From positions 111,602,687-111,666,686 of the forward strand of contig CM066732.1 in the NCBI GenBank assembly GCA_033961575.1: a DNA stretch of 64,000 nt. The letters run 5' to 3'. The notes under the pieces were generated by a model. It had not been told where the DNA came from and ran no database searches. It saw only the letters and a list, made by a program, of their open reading frames with translations. Shown here piece by piece: positions 45,597 through 56,314 of this stretch (the first letter of the stretch is position 1; the number at the start of each line of letters is the position of its first letter). Source of the DNA: Aselliscus stoliczkanus (taxonomy: Eukaryota > Chordata > Mammalia > Chiroptera > Hipposideridae). The position numbers and the translations under genes were made by a program.

Positions 45597-45904
45597 CTGA
45601 AATAAAAATAAATGCCCAGCACTTCCCTGAAGCCTCCCTTCCCACTCCATCCAGAGGCATCTCTTCCTTTTGCACTACCCTGCTAAGCAGCCCTTCCACT
45701 TCTGGATCTCCTGTGCAGACGGGCCCTCTCACCTGACTGCCCTACAATCCCTGCACTGGGGAGAGACGACCCCTACTTCCATCCTCCACAGAGTGGCTGT
45801 GCCACTTCCTCCATAACACTGAACTGCAACATTGCTTGCAAACAAGTGAAGAGGGCAAGCCCCTCTCATCCTGGGAAGAGCATCCACTCAATAAGAAAAG
45901 CAGC

Positions 45905-46135
45905 TGATAATAGTTACCATCTATTGAATATGTAATATGTGCTGAGTCCATACCCAGGGCTTTAAACAGCGTCTCTCATTCAGTCCCAACAATAGCCCTA
46001 TCTAGGTGGATACTATCATGCTCCCCATTTTACAGAGAAGCAGACAGATGCACAGAGAGAATGAATAAATTACAGAAGCCACAATGACAGTGGTAAACTC
46101 ACGGTTGGAATCCACATCTGAGTTCAGTATCTAAG
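45905..46135 (-). repeat. MIR SINE, nearly full length
   Basis: AGTTACCATCTATTGAATATGTAATATGTGCTGAGTCC, CCCCATTTTACAGAGAAGCAGACAGATGCACAGAGAG and GTTGGAATCCACATCTGAG run in reverse MIR order. Confidence 0.85.
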
Positions 46136-46188
46136 CTCTTACACTCTATTGATGGCCAGAAACCGTGTAAGCTCTTACACTCTATTGA
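46132..46188. repeat. 21-bp direct repeat
   Basis: TAAGCTCTTACACTCTATTGA occurs at 46132-46152 and again, without mismatch, at 46168-46188 (36-bp period). It overlaps the end of a MIR copy, so it is a local duplication younger than the MIR. Confidence 0.9.
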
Positions 46189-46289
46189 GGGCACATCCTA
46201 CACAGGGGCAGTTGGAAGGAGGGTATGGGTTTTCATGTATTACAGAATCAGGGGCTCAAATGTCCTTTACACGTGGGGCAGTTGAGTTG

Positions 46290-46480
46290 TCGTTCTTCAT
46301 ATGTTATTTCTCAACTTTACAACAATTCTAAAAGGTGAGCTGTTTCAGCCTTACTTCACAAGAAAATCCTGAGTCCACGTGACTGAAAAATGCGCCTATA
46401 CTTCCACAGGTGGCAGGTAGAGGAGATGAAGTCAGGAAGTACACATGCTTCCCACTCTGCCTTCTTAGCTCCACTTGTCC
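46290..46480 (-). repeat. MIR-like fragment
   Basis: CATATGTTATTTCTCAACTTTACAACAATTCTAAAAGGTGAGC, then TGGCAGGTAGAGGAGATGAAGTCAGGAAG, is a diverged reverse MIR. Confidence 0.55.
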
Positions 46481-47035
46481 AAGATTCCCTTGTTGACTAA
46501 TTACAGACTTATTACCCTGTTCTTCCTAACTAGTAAAAAAAGAAAAAAAAATTCTGACTTTGATCCAGGACTATTCTAAGACCATTCCCCTTGAAGGTAT
46601 TATATATTCTGAGCATCTGAAATGGTGTCACCAATTCATTTAGCCATTGCCTTCAAATTCTCATGTAGAGGCACTCACTTTTCAATGGAATTGAAATTTA
46701 TGAATAGATTAAAGAGATGTGAGTGACGTATTTCATTACCAGATCTTAGATGCGGCTCTGCGTTGTTCCTTAAGTGTGTGAAAGTGTTTTTCATGACATT
46801 GCCTGACTTTATTTCTCTGGTGGCGGGATAGGCTCTCCCTCTCAAGCAATTACCATCTCACTTGTGTAACTAAGTAGCATACGAGGATTTCAAGGGTCTC
46901 TTAGGGCTGAATTTCTCATACATCAACTAGTCATCTCTTCCTCAGTCACCTATGGAAAAAAACACTTCAGTCCCCATGTCACTGCTGAATTTTTAAACTT
47001 GGACAAGGATAGAAAAGGGGACCGAGAGGCAGAGC
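46481..47035. other. Unassigned non-coding stretch
   Basis: Nothing recognised. Confidence 0.45.
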
Positions 47036-47039
47036 AGCA

Positions 47040-47165
47040 TTCGGTTGGCGAGTGTTTATTGAGAAGGTATAATGTGCCTGCTGTGTCATGGCAGGGCTAC
47101 CTGAAGAATGACCCCAATCCTCATCCTCAAAGAGCTGGCAGGGAGCTGGGGAAGGGAGATGCTCA
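47040..47165 (-). repeat. LINE-2 3' end fragment
   Basis: GAGTGTTTATTGAGAAGGTATAATGTGCCTGCTGTG, then CCTCATCCTCAAAGAGCTGGCAGGGAG: reverse L2 end. Confidence 0.7.
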
Positions 47166-47244
47166 GACCATACAAAACTGATTTTAGGGTCCACGAGCTT
47201 CACTCAGCCTGGGCACCTCTGGGTGGGGGAGCTGAACAGCTCAC

Positions 47245-47460
47245 GTTCCGAATCCGACCTTGTTTGAAACCTGGCTCTGATGCTTTATTCACTGTGCAAC
47301 AGTGAGCACGTTATTTAACCTCTTGAGGACTCAGTTTCCATAAGTGTAAATGGAGACAATAGGGTGTATAATAGGGCAGAAAGGAGTAAGCGAATCTTGT
47401 ATATAAAGAGAACAGCATGTGGCCAGCCTATATAGCAAGGATTATTAAAGTCCAGGATAG
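47245..47460 (+). repeat. MIR SINE fragment
   Basis: CCTGGCTCTGATGCTTTATTCACTGTGCAACAGTGAGCACGTTATTTAACCTCTTGAGGACTCAGTTTCC is forward MIR. Confidence 0.85.
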
Positions 47461-47829
47461 CACACAGTTGAGCAGAAGGGAGCTGGTTCATGCTGTCACG
47501 GCTCCAGAAGCCATTAGGTACTCAGAGCTTCCCTCTTCCTTCTTCTCCAGGGCTTTGCAGTCCTTCTCTTGGTTGCAACTTACACTTTCCTACCTGTGAA
47601 CCTCATGCAAGCTTCACTGCGTTAACCTCTTTTCATCCTTCAGCCTAACCTAAACCCCTGTTCCCATTTCTTTCCCAAACTCCCACTTTATCACCAGAGT
47701 GATGACCCATCCACATGCTCTCAAAGCACCTAAGCTTACCTGCATCTCAATAACTGTCACTAGCCTTTGAGAGTCCTATGGTCTTGCCTACACCCCCTGC
47801 CACAGGGTGAGAAGCTGGAAGGTGAGACC
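47461..47829. other. Unassigned non-coding stretch
   Basis: Nothing recognised. The C/T-rich text (47600-47750) may be a diverged L2 body. Confidence 0.4.
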
Positions 47830-47930
47830 ATGTGTCAGTGTTCTCTGCCCAGCTCCTAGGACAATAATGGACAGCAGCAGGTGTTCAGTCACTATTTGTT
47901 CAGAAGATGCATGAATGAACACAAATAGAT
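47830..47930 (+). repeat. LINE-2 3' end fragment
   Basis: TGCCCAGCTCCTAGGACAATAATGGACAGCAGCAGGTGTTCAGTCACTATTTGTTCAGAAGATGCATGAATGA matches the L2 end. Confidence 0.7.
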
Positions 47931-48819
47931 ACCATGTCTAAACCTGCACAAATCTGCCCTTAATAAAAGTGCATGACTCAACTATGGCATCAAATTCTGC
48001 TGTCCCATCTTGTGCCTGGTGTCATTAAATCTCTGGATAAGAAGCATAGATGGCTGTGGTGTCACTTGGAGGCCTATCACAACATCAGTTGCTTGCCCTG
48101 CACACGGTGGGTACAGAGTTTGTTATGAGGCTTGGCTGGCTGACTCTTAATAAGTTCGCCACTCTATGTACGGGTATTAACGTGGATGCACTTCAGATGT
48201 TTGTTCCAACATCTGGCATAAATAAATGTAGAAAGAATTCAGGTCGGTCAACCATTAGCAATAATATCTTCTTGCTCTCTTGGAAGCTGTTTCAGATTTT
48301 GGCTTCATCCCTATCCCTGCATAAAGAGGCTGGGATGGGACTGCAACTTCTAGAATTACAACCATTTTGTCAACTTGTCATTCGACTCACTGTCTGGGTC
48401 TGGAGATATTTTGCACAGGAAGAAAGCCATAAAGTGACCAGTCACAGGGCCAGTGAATTCTCCCATCTTCAAAGCACCTTGTCCTGTGCCACTGTACATA
48501 CATATTTCTGGTAAGCACCATGGAGAGCCTCACATCTGTTACCGCCTGCACTGCTGCGAATCAAAGCATTTATCCCCACGAGCTGCTTTCTGAAGTCCCG
48601 AGGGCACTGAGCCATCTTATCCTCACTCCCTTGGTGAGCTTCCCTGCCTACATGAAAATACCTGCAAAGGCTAACTTTGTCTGTTCCTTATTGCCTTAAA
48701 AATAAGAGGACTCTTAACCTTTAGGGATTTATATTTGGAAAAGGGAAAACGAACTAGATACAGCTTATAAAAAGGCAAGCAGGTGAGTCATTTAAAACTT
48801 TTTTTACAAGTTGGGGGAT
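47931..48819. other. Unassigned non-coding stretch
   Basis: The plus-strand 154-codon frame at 48050-48514 shows no recognisable protein features. The sequence may be an old LTR or DNA-element body that I cannot name. Confidence 0.35.
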
Positions 48820-48862
48820 ATAGATATATATATACACACACACACATATACACATATATATA
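48820..48862. repeat. Compound (TA)n(CA)n microsatellite
   Basis: GATATAGATATATATATACACACACACACATATACACATATATATA. Confidence 0.9.
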
Positions 48863-49378
48863 AAATCTGTGGAAACTAAATATGAACTGATGTGATTAAT
48901 TACTTCTCAGTGTATACACCTTTCCTTGGTTATATTTTATTTTTCAAAGAAAACTAAGTGGAGCCCACAGCAGGTGTTAAAAACCTACTTGATTAATAGA
49001 GTAGCCAGGATTTACAATCAGTAATTGCTTACAATTAGCCGTTAAGAATAATAATTAGAATTCTGGAATATTGGGAGACAAAAGACCCTTATTTAGATTT
49101 TAGCTTTACCACGCCCTCATTATTTCCAAAACGGGGGTGCGGGCAGGGGGGTAGCACACAGTGGCTTCAAGGTTTGTCATGATGACCTATGTGAAACGAT
49201 TTTGTCAAGGGCTGTACGTCTTAGCAGTAACTCAGACCTTTCTAGTTCCTCCCCAGGATTGAAGGGCAAATGCCAATGGGGTTGCTCTTTCAGGGACAAA
49301 GTTACACCACCATAATTTTTACTGTGAAATCATATTTACAAATAAATCTCTTATGAATTATTGCTTTAGGTTTCTTTT
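48863..49378. other. Unassigned, with a possible MIR remnant
   Basis: 49090-49235 may be a badly decayed MIR (TTAGATTTTAGCTTTACCACGCCC). The rest shows nothing. Confidence 0.4.
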
Positions 49379-49530
49379 TTTTTTTTTTTTTTTTTTTAAG
49401 CTGAGCCATCCTGCCACCTGTTGGCAGCTCAGTGGCAGCTCAGCTCAGGTTGGGCATCGAATTGCTGTTGCTCAGAGCTCAGCTCGAACTTTTGAGCAAG
49501 CTCTTAACCAACTGAGCCACTTGGCCGGCC
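49379..49530 (-). mobile_element. tRNA-derived SINE of a different body type
   Basis: On the minus strand the head GGCCGGCCAAGTGGCTCAGTTGGTTAAGAGC has a canonical tRNA A box (GTGGCTCAGTTGG). It then passes through GCTGAGCTCTGAGC and repeated GAGCTGCCACTGAGCTGCC units to CAGCTTAAAA. The duplication CTTTAGGTTTCTTTT / CTTTGGGTTTCTTTT (49364-49378 and 49531-49545) differs at one base. It lacks the ACACTGCCCTC end of the short SINEs and the AATAAA/TCTTTT end of the long one. Confidence 0.85.
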
Positions 49531-49639
49531 CTTTGGGTTTCTTTTTTGGCTAGGACATTCTACAATCCTAAGAGCAGAGGTAGAATACAAATCATTGACT
49601 TGGTCAGTTTAATATTGAGTCAAAGAATTTCAAAAAAGC

Positions 49640-49830
49640 ATTGCCACTAGAAGGAATCGAAAAAGCCTCTCATTCTAATCCAGCCCACTCATTTGACAGA
49701 TGCGCAAAGGGAGGTGGAGAGAGGCTGACCAAGTTCCCCGAAACGACACAGAGAATCACAGGACCAGCTTTAGAGAAAAGGGCTCCCAACTCCTTCAGTG
49801 CTCCGGAGTCTTCAGGGCTCTATGCTAAAC
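49640..49830 (-). repeat. MIR-like fragment
   Basis: CCAGCCCACTCATTTGACAGATGCGCAAAGGGAGGTGGAGAGAGGCTGACCAAGTTCCCC resembles reverse MIR. Confidence 0.6.
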
Positions 49831-51318
49831 AAAGCCTTCCTTTTACAGCTTTCCACATGAAGCCAGTGTCTGAGGCCACAAACGTGTCCCTCGCACCAAG
49901 GTGTGGAATTGCCGTGAAAGCTGCGTCTGGCAGCTGGAGGTGGCGCCTGACCATTCACTGCAGGGCCCTTTCTCTGTCCCTCCACAACAGGCAGGCAGGA
50001 CTGATGTCCCCAGCCGAGGCCCCACATGGCTTCCTGCTCCAAGCCCCCAGCATCTGAATGGGTCACCTGCTTTAATAATAGAGACCATGTTATTAAAATT
50101 CCAGGCAGAATCCACAGGGGAGTATCAAAATCAGGAAATGTCGAGTTCCCGGAAGTATCCGAGGAAAGAGGAGACTTGTTCCTTTAGCTTTTTTGGGCTT
50201 GAAGCAAGAGTTCCCCAGTACAAAGCCATACACGCCCATAGACGTCCTGAAATAGGGTAATTTTTTTAGCCCCTCCAAATCTGAGGCCAGAAATCAGTGT
50301 CCCAAAACACAACATGTTTCACAAAATCCTTTGGTGCAAGCAAAGCCCAATTTAAACAGATCCACATAACCCAGGATGGTACATTGCTGCCTATACATCT
50401 GTTGCCGTGTTCAGTCATCTGGAAAAAGGTTCTGTGATGCTCTAACGCCAAATGGGAAACCCAGGAAGGAGAGAGAAAGGCCTCTCGGCCAGCACCTACC
50501 GCTGCCTCTCCCTGATAGGGATGGCTCCTGTCCGGAAAGAAACCGTCAGCCTCACAGTGCGGCACAAACAGAAAATGGAAGGATGCAAACCTCTCTCGAT
50601 TATCGATTCCTCCGAAAGCACGAAAGAGAATGGAGAAAGAACACAAAAATAAAGGCTAACGCAAGAATCGTTTCTGCTTGGCTCCAAGTGATGTTCGTAG
50701 CACAGGCAAATACCCCATGGAAAGCCTGGGGCTGTCTCTACCCCTTCTTGGTATCACCAGTGTGTAAGGCCCAGGCCTTAGCTGGGCGAAGTGGGCAAGA
50801 GACTCTCTACCATGGAGGTGAGTCCCTTCGCACCAACCTAAAGTTAGCGACACAGGGGGGTGGAAGGGAGCTCCCTTACCTTAGGCCCCAGGAGAGCTGG
50901 GTATGCCATTCCTCTCACTCGGATTTTCTGCCAAGCTTCTCAGTGAAGGCAGACGAATTATTTCCTCTATTTCAGACTGCTTTGGTCTATTAAGCCCTTT
51001 CAGGATTCATTGGAAAAGCACAGGGTTCTTCCATACTCTATTAACCATGCTTGTGAGAAGCCTGCCAGGCTGGACATTCACTGACCACATGGCAAGAAAA
51101 CACCCTCTCTCGGTTCTGACCAGAGGGACCCAAAGTTAACAACTGGAATCAAGTTCCACCACCTCTCAGGGAGAAGCAAACCACGCACCTGCTGAGATCT
51201 CTTGTTCCAGCCCAAGGATCATCACAAGACATGGGTAACACATTTGACCTTTCTTAGAGGTGCCGAGATATTGGGAGATATCTGACACTTGCCTTTGGGA
51301 CTTGCTGTATCTTGTTAG
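49831..51318. other. Unassigned; contains the longest open frame of the window
   Basis: The plus-strand frame 50376-50993 (205 codons) has no signal peptide, repeat or motif that I recognise, and its frame overlaps equally unlikely minus-strand frames. About 50094-50660 is repeat-poor and could be conserved non-coding DNA. No exon boundary is convincing. Confidence 0.35.
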
Positions 51319-51372
51319 GTGCATGCGTGTATGCGTGCGCGCGTCTGTGTGTGTGTGTGTGTGTGTGTGTGT
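51319..51372. repeat. (GT)n microsatellite with GC-rich start
   Basis: GTGCATGCGTGTATGCGTGCGCGCGTC leads into an uninterrupted GT run. Confidence 0.95.
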
Positions 51373-51672
51373 CACTTTCTAAATCTCAAGGATTCTACTG
51401 CCAGTTTGAGTTCTCTTGGCAGAACCTTAAGTGTTCTCAGTAACAGATGCCTGGAGGAGAAGAATGCTAGCTCTGAAACAGAGCAATGCACCGAGCTGGG
51501 GAAGCAGCTGCTCTGCTCTACTCACTGTGTATACAACTTCACCAAAAGTGTTTAGGAAACAGATCATTCTGGAGCCTCTACCACCAATTCAAAATGCAGG
51601 TCCTTTTAGTTCCATTCAGCCTTTTTTCCCCGTGCTGTTTGTTTTCAGCCATGAGTTTCAGCAATCTGTTTA
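51373..51672. other. Unassigned non-coding stretch
   Basis: Nothing recognised between the two GT tracts. Confidence 0.5.
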
Positions 51673-51720
51673 TGGTGTGTGTGCACCCGCATGTGCGTGC
51701 ATGTGTGCGTGTGTGTGTTT
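51673..51720. repeat. Degenerate GT/GC repeat
   Basis: GGTGTGTGTGCACCCGCATGTGCGTGCATGTGTGCGTGTGTGTG. Confidence 0.8.
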
Positions 51721-52231
51721 CCCTCTCCAGCCTAGCTGAATTATCCCCAAGTGACTCTTAATCCTCAACTGTAATTCCCAGTGATTGCACTGATGTGATG
51801 ATAACGGGGGAGCCCATTCTCCTCCTGCCCCTCCTGGCTCCCTCCCCCCCCTTGTTGCTAAGCTCAGCAAAGGATGCTCTGGGGAGCTGTTCGGTTAAAA
51901 CAGGAAGTTCAGCAGCAGGGTCACCAGGCTTTTAAATGGAAAGGCTGCCCAGGGTAGAAGAGCTCCCACTCACAAACCCTTCCATTTTTCTTCTGTCCCC
52001 AGCTTCTCTCCACCATGGCTTAAATGTGCGCAGGCATTGGTCCCAAGTCATCCCTCTTTCCAAGGTCCTTGGCCTCCCTGCAGTCCACCTAGATTGGCAC
52101 TGTCCCTGAACAGAACTCTAGATGAGGACTCAGGCAGGCCCCTGTCCCCAGCTAGCTGATGGCGGGCAAGTCACCTGCCCTCAATTTCCACAACCATCAA
52201 AATGGACTAAACAGATCTGACTGGATGTGAC
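51721..52231. other. Mostly unassigned, with a possible MIR scrap
   Basis: 52130-52215 (GGCGGGCAAGTCACCTGCCCTCAATTTCCACAACCATCAAAATGG) looks like forward MIR. The rest is unassigned. Confidence 0.5.
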
Positions 52232-52425
52232 TCAAGAAGTACTTCTCAAACTTCACTCTACATAATCATCATCTGGAGTCTTTGTTAAAACAGATTCCTG
52301 GGCCCACCTGCAAAGATTCTAATTGAACAGGTTGGCCCTAGGGCCTGAGAATTTGCATTTCTAACAGTCTTCCTGGTGATGCTGATGCTGCAGGTCTGAG
52401 GGTCAGTCTTTGAAAATCACTGGCC
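52232..52425. repeat. MER5-type hAT relic, well preserved
   Basis: AGTACTTCTCAAACTTCACTCTACATAATCATCATCTGGAGTCTTTG, GGGCCTGAGAATTTGCATTTCTAACAG and GGTCAGTCTTTGAAAATCACTGGCCC. Confidence 0.88.
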
Positions 52426-53568
52426 CATAGCATCTTCCACCCCAGATATTCCGCTGCTCTGTCCCCATCCTCAATGGCATAAGAGAAGTCAGGACTACAA
52501 GGCCCTGGCCTTATGAAGAGTTCCACAAAGGGCTACAAAATTGACAGGTCTCTCCCACACTTAATGCAGTTTTTCTCTTGCCCCCAGTTCTGCTCACTCA
52601 TTTGCAAAGACAAGCAGCAAAGGTATGAGTAAGGTGTGCCACTGGCTTCACTTTAAGCTGTCAGCAGTTGCTACACCTTTGAGGGCATCTTGGAAATCAT
52701 CTGAAATTACAAGATGGAGACAACTTGAAACAGCAAAGAAAGAAGAAGGATAAATCTATATAGGCTCCACTGCGTAGGCTGTTATCTTGGGTCATATTTT
52801 TGCCAACTATAATACATAAGTCGCCTGGAACAGTGCAATGCACATTTGGTGGTCTCACATACCGTTTGGAGAGGCATAAAAAATAACTCCAAAGCAATAG
52901 AAACCGAAGTATTATAAAGTAACCTCTCAGAGACTTATCTTGTTCCTAGCTCTCTAACCCTTTTCAAACTGCAAAATCAGAAATCTTTCTGCCATTCAGC
53001 AATCTTACCTTCACCTATGAGGCAGCTGCAAATTCTTGCATTATGTCCATTCTCACAGAGTTGCATGGCCCCATGTGAAAAGGAGAAAGCACTGGATTGG
53101 TGATGCTGGGATTATGCCTAAGAAGAAATTCCAATTCTAAGCTCCTGCTTTCAGATGCCTAAATAGTTCTCCATCGGAAAGTCTACTCATTCCAATGCAG
53201 GAGAGCTCATGCTAACACAGAGTTTTAAAAGAGAACTTAGAGGAAAGAATTCAGAGTAATGACACCAGATGAGTGTGTTTCTCAAATCCATTCCTGTTTG
53301 GAAAATTTTGCCATAGTAAGCTACTGTTACTAAGAATGCACTATATGCACCAGATTAACTAAAATCAAATAAATATTAAAAATCATTGCACCAGGATGAA
53401 GCATAATTTTATTTAAAATGGTATACTTTAACATAAAATGTGATGTGGTCACTTTAGAAATGTCCAAATACAATAGGAGACGGATAAAAAAAGGTCCATT
53501 CCCAAAAGATCTAAAATTTTTTTCATAAATTTCCTATTAGCTATTTGAAAAATCTGTATTTCTTTGAG
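52426..53568. other. Unassigned non-coding stretch
   Basis: Nothing recognised. Confidence 0.45.
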
Positions 53569-53752
53569 TCAGGGGTTAGCCCACTGCCTATTTTCCTGAA
53601 ACACAGCCACTGTCATTTGTTAGCATATTGTCTATTGTCACTCCACAACAATGGTACAGTTGAGTAGTTGCTACAGAGAGTATATGACCCACAAAGCCTA
53701 AAATATTTATTATCTAGTCCTTCACAAACAAATTCTGCCAAACCTTGGTTTA
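53569..53752 (-). repeat. Charlie-like hAT relic
   Basis: CAGGGGTTAGCCCACTGCCTATTT start, GAAACACAGCCACTGTCATTTGTTAGCATATTGTC, CAGTTGAGTAGTTGCTACAGAGAG, AAAGCCTAAAATATTTATTATCTAGTCCTTCAC. This is the reverse complement of the family seen at 21105-21350. Confidence 0.82.
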
Positions 53753-53809
53753 AATAATAGAAAGGAAATTATGACAGCAATTTAAACTTTAAGATGTGAT
53801 GCCAAACAT

Positions 53810-54470
53810 GCACACTTCAACCAATTACCTTGTAAATTAATTACAAACCTGTTAGATGAAAAAGCCTATCTGCCAATAACAGAATCTATTCCTTTCTCCT
53901 GGCTCTCAGTAATGTCTTCAAATGTAAAGTAATAATGCTGCGAAATGTACTCTGCTATTCAACAAACTTCTGAAAGCCTATTTTATCCAGAGTACTAAAA
54001 TCAATCTAAGTACTGAAAATTTATACATACCCCATTATCCGCCAAAAATAAAAGTAGGGCCACACTAATCATAAATGTCTGCATGTAATTTGAGTCATAT
54101 AAAAACAACATATGAGGACGGGAGCGAATTGGGGTTTCGGAAGCCATAAATCTGCAGTTGGCAGATAAAATGCTATCTTAGATAATCACATTTGATTGTC
54201 ACTAATGTTAATATATGTCGATAACAGGCGAGCGCTGCACACCAGAGGTTAGCTTTACTGCTCATATGCAGATGTTTGCAATACTGAATCTCTTCCATAA
54301 CCCTGTGGGAATGGCATTTTTTATGTGTTCTGCAGTGAATTTATGGCCAGGGAAGCCATAAATGTGATAGTTCTTCAAACCTTTTGCTTGTGGAGATTGT
54401 CATAGAGCTTGAAAAGTAGAAAGGCACAGATGTCTTCTGTTAGCGGGCCTTTTCCAGACCTGCGGAAGGA
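53810..54470. other. Repeat-free block, possible conserved regulatory DNA
   Basis: About 660 bp without any transposon I recognise. It is rich in TAAT and ATTA cores, and the octamer-like ATATGCAGAT (54265) lies in GCTCATATGCAGATGTTTGC. Two near copies of GGAAGCCATAAAT occur about 210 bp apart (54139 and 54353). The texture resembles developmental enhancers in gene deserts. No direct proof is available. Confidence 0.3.
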
Positions 54471-54650
54471 TACAGCTTTAGCCAGCTCCTGACACGCAGG
54501 TAATCTGTATTTATTGATGCCACCCAGGTTTGAAATCTCCCACTATCTACTTGGTTCCATCTAGATCTGCAGGAAGTTAGCAAGGCTTATATGTGCCAAG
54601 TGCTGGGCTAGGCCCTGAGACAAGGCCCTTGATCTCAAGGCACTCAATGA

Positions 54651-54800
54651 CCATATACCACATAACATGGAAAGTGCTATAACAGAGCACTATGGATGGG
54701 TGACAGGCCATACACAATATGACATGGAAATGCTATAACAGAGCCTTATAGATGGGTGACAGGCCATACACAATATGACATGGAAGTGCTATAACAGAGC
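54651..54800. repeat. 56-57-bp tandem repeat, 2.7 copies
   Basis: Units start CCATATACCACATAACATGG (54651), CCATACACAATATGACATGG (54708) and CCATACACAATATGACATGG (54764). Each goes on through TGCTATAACAGAGC, and the first two end GATGGGTGACAGG. Copies 2 and 3 are closer to each other than to copy 1. It is embedded in an L2-like fragment (reverse L2 landmarks at about 54590-54645). Confidence 0.92.
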
Positions 54801-55074
54801 TATACACAGAACTACAGGAGCTCTGCATAGACAAGAGTTCATGAAAGGTTTTTTTAGGAGGTCATGTCTGAACAAAGGCTTGAAATATCAACACTAGGAA
54901 CAAAAGCAAAGAAAGCTCTGTGTGTGTGTTGTTGTTCACACAAGAAAAAGCATGAACAAAGCCACAGTTGCAAGGGTGATTTGTTCTAGAATGTCCACGT
55001 AGTTTACTACTGGTGTGGCATGAAGTGGCTGGGGCTAGGGGGACACAGCTGTGTAGTACAGAAAGAATATGGGC

Positions 55075-55240
55075 TTAGGAGTGAGGTGCATCTTGGTTCA
55101 AGTTCTAGCTTCATCACCTACTAGCAGTGTTACTTTGAGTAACTTCCAGAATCTCCATAACCTTCAGAATCCTTGTTAGTAATATGTACCTCAGATGGCT
55201 GGTATAAAGATCAAGGAGATAATGGCTAGGTCCTAAGAGC
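55075..55240 (+). repeat. MIR SINE fragment
   Basis: GGTTCAAGTTCTAGCTTCATCACCTACTAGCAGTGTTACTTTGAGTAACTTCC and following match forward MIR. Confidence 0.82.
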
Positions 55241-55923
55241 AAAAAGAGCTAGTAAACTAACAACAAAGCCACAGGGAGGAAAGACACCCATTCTGCATAG
55301 CAAAGAGAGATTTAAAAAAAAAAAAAGAATTTAAGAATTTTAAAAAATTCCATGGATAGCCTCTTCCATCAGCACTGAATAATGATGGAGTCATTTGAGT
55401 TAGAGAGAGGAACTCAAAGGCAGAGCGACGCTGCTTGAATCTCTCATTTTCCTGTGTCATTGGCATGAAGGTAAAAGAAATGCTGTCAGGGAAATGATAA
55501 ATCACAAATACAATTGACAATGTTCAAAATGGCAGCCTCACAAGCACCTTCCCTGATGTCTAAGCCCAACATAAGCTCTGTTCACTTCATGTATCCCCCC
55601 AGTACTGTAGGATGCGAAACAGACTTCCCCTTGAAGTAACACAAAACCCACTTCTGACACGCCAAGGAGCTACATGACAGATGTAAAGGTTCTTTCAATA
55701 GAAATGAATCAGTACCTCAAGTGTAACAAAAGGAATTAATTTAGAATTTTTTGTTAATATGAGCTTTTCCAGTTTCTTTCAGGGAGAATAAAAAGCCCCG
55801 AATGATTCTGTGTAAATGCCTGTGCTCTGGGAAAAAGTCAAAGATGAGTGGCTACTCTTCACCAAGGCCTTCCTTGAGAACTACACAGAAGAATATAGAC
55901 CTTGCTAACTTGTGGGTTTTTTA
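55241..55923. other. Unassigned non-coding stretch
   Basis: Nothing recognised beyond an A-run (55313-55325). Confidence 0.45.
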
Positions 55924-55970
55924 TATACCTACCTACCTACATACCTACCTACCTACCTACCTACCTACCT
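55924..55970. repeat. (TACC)n tetranucleotide repeat
   Basis: About ten ACCT units with one ACAT interruption. Confidence 0.93.
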
Positions 55971-55991
55971 CTGTTGTTTGTTTATCTGGAG

Positions 55992-56306
55992 CAGTAGTCG
56001 GCAAACTGCGGTTCACAAGCCATATGCAGTTCTTTGGTTTATGTTCCATATCAAAAGTTTGCCAACCCCTGGAAGAGCTAATCCTATCCCTCGCAACAAT
56101 TTAAAAATTATTTGAGAGCCATAAATATATTTTTACAAATAAGGAAAATTTAAAGTAATACTATAAATGAAATTATGATAGTTTTATTTTCATTTTCAAT
56201 TTTACTTCGGAGCGACATGTACATACCCAAAGAGCCTCATGTGCTCACGAGCCATAGTTTGCTGACCCCAGGAGGCTCTTCCCTCTCAAAAGTTTGCCCA
56301 CCCCTG
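55992..56306 (+). mobile_element. hAT element with 8-bp target duplication
   Basis: The left end is CAGTAGTCGGCAAACTGCGG and the right end, reversed, is CAGGGGTGGGCAAACTTTTG. The 8-bp duplications are ATCTGGAG (55984-55991) and GTCTGGAG (56307-56314), as expected for hAT. Extra inward copies of the end motif occur at 56053-56071 (AAAAGTTTGCCAACCCCTG) and 56254-56271 (ATAGTTTGCTGACCCCAG). There is no transposase frame, so it is non-autonomous. Confidence 0.82.
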
Positions 56307-56314
56307 GTCTGGAG

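Noticed and set aside
45905..46135. CRISPR-like direct repeats near 46.1 kb
   Set aside because: Only two repeat units at a MIR edge in a mammalian genome; it is a simple local duplication.
48050..48514. 154-codon frame, plus strand
   Set aside because: No known domain and no supporting start, splice or poly(A) context. Kept only as unassigned sequence.
722..49530. tRNA genes at the tRNA-like segments
   Set aside because: All sit inside SINEs with A-tails and target duplications. None folds as a full cloverleaf with a proper anticodon arm.
50376..50993. Longest open frame (205 codons, plus strand)
   Set aside because: No motif, domain or biased composition that I recognise. Overlapping long frames occur on the other strand, no promoter or splice context is convincing, and a frame of this size can arise by chance in 64 kb.
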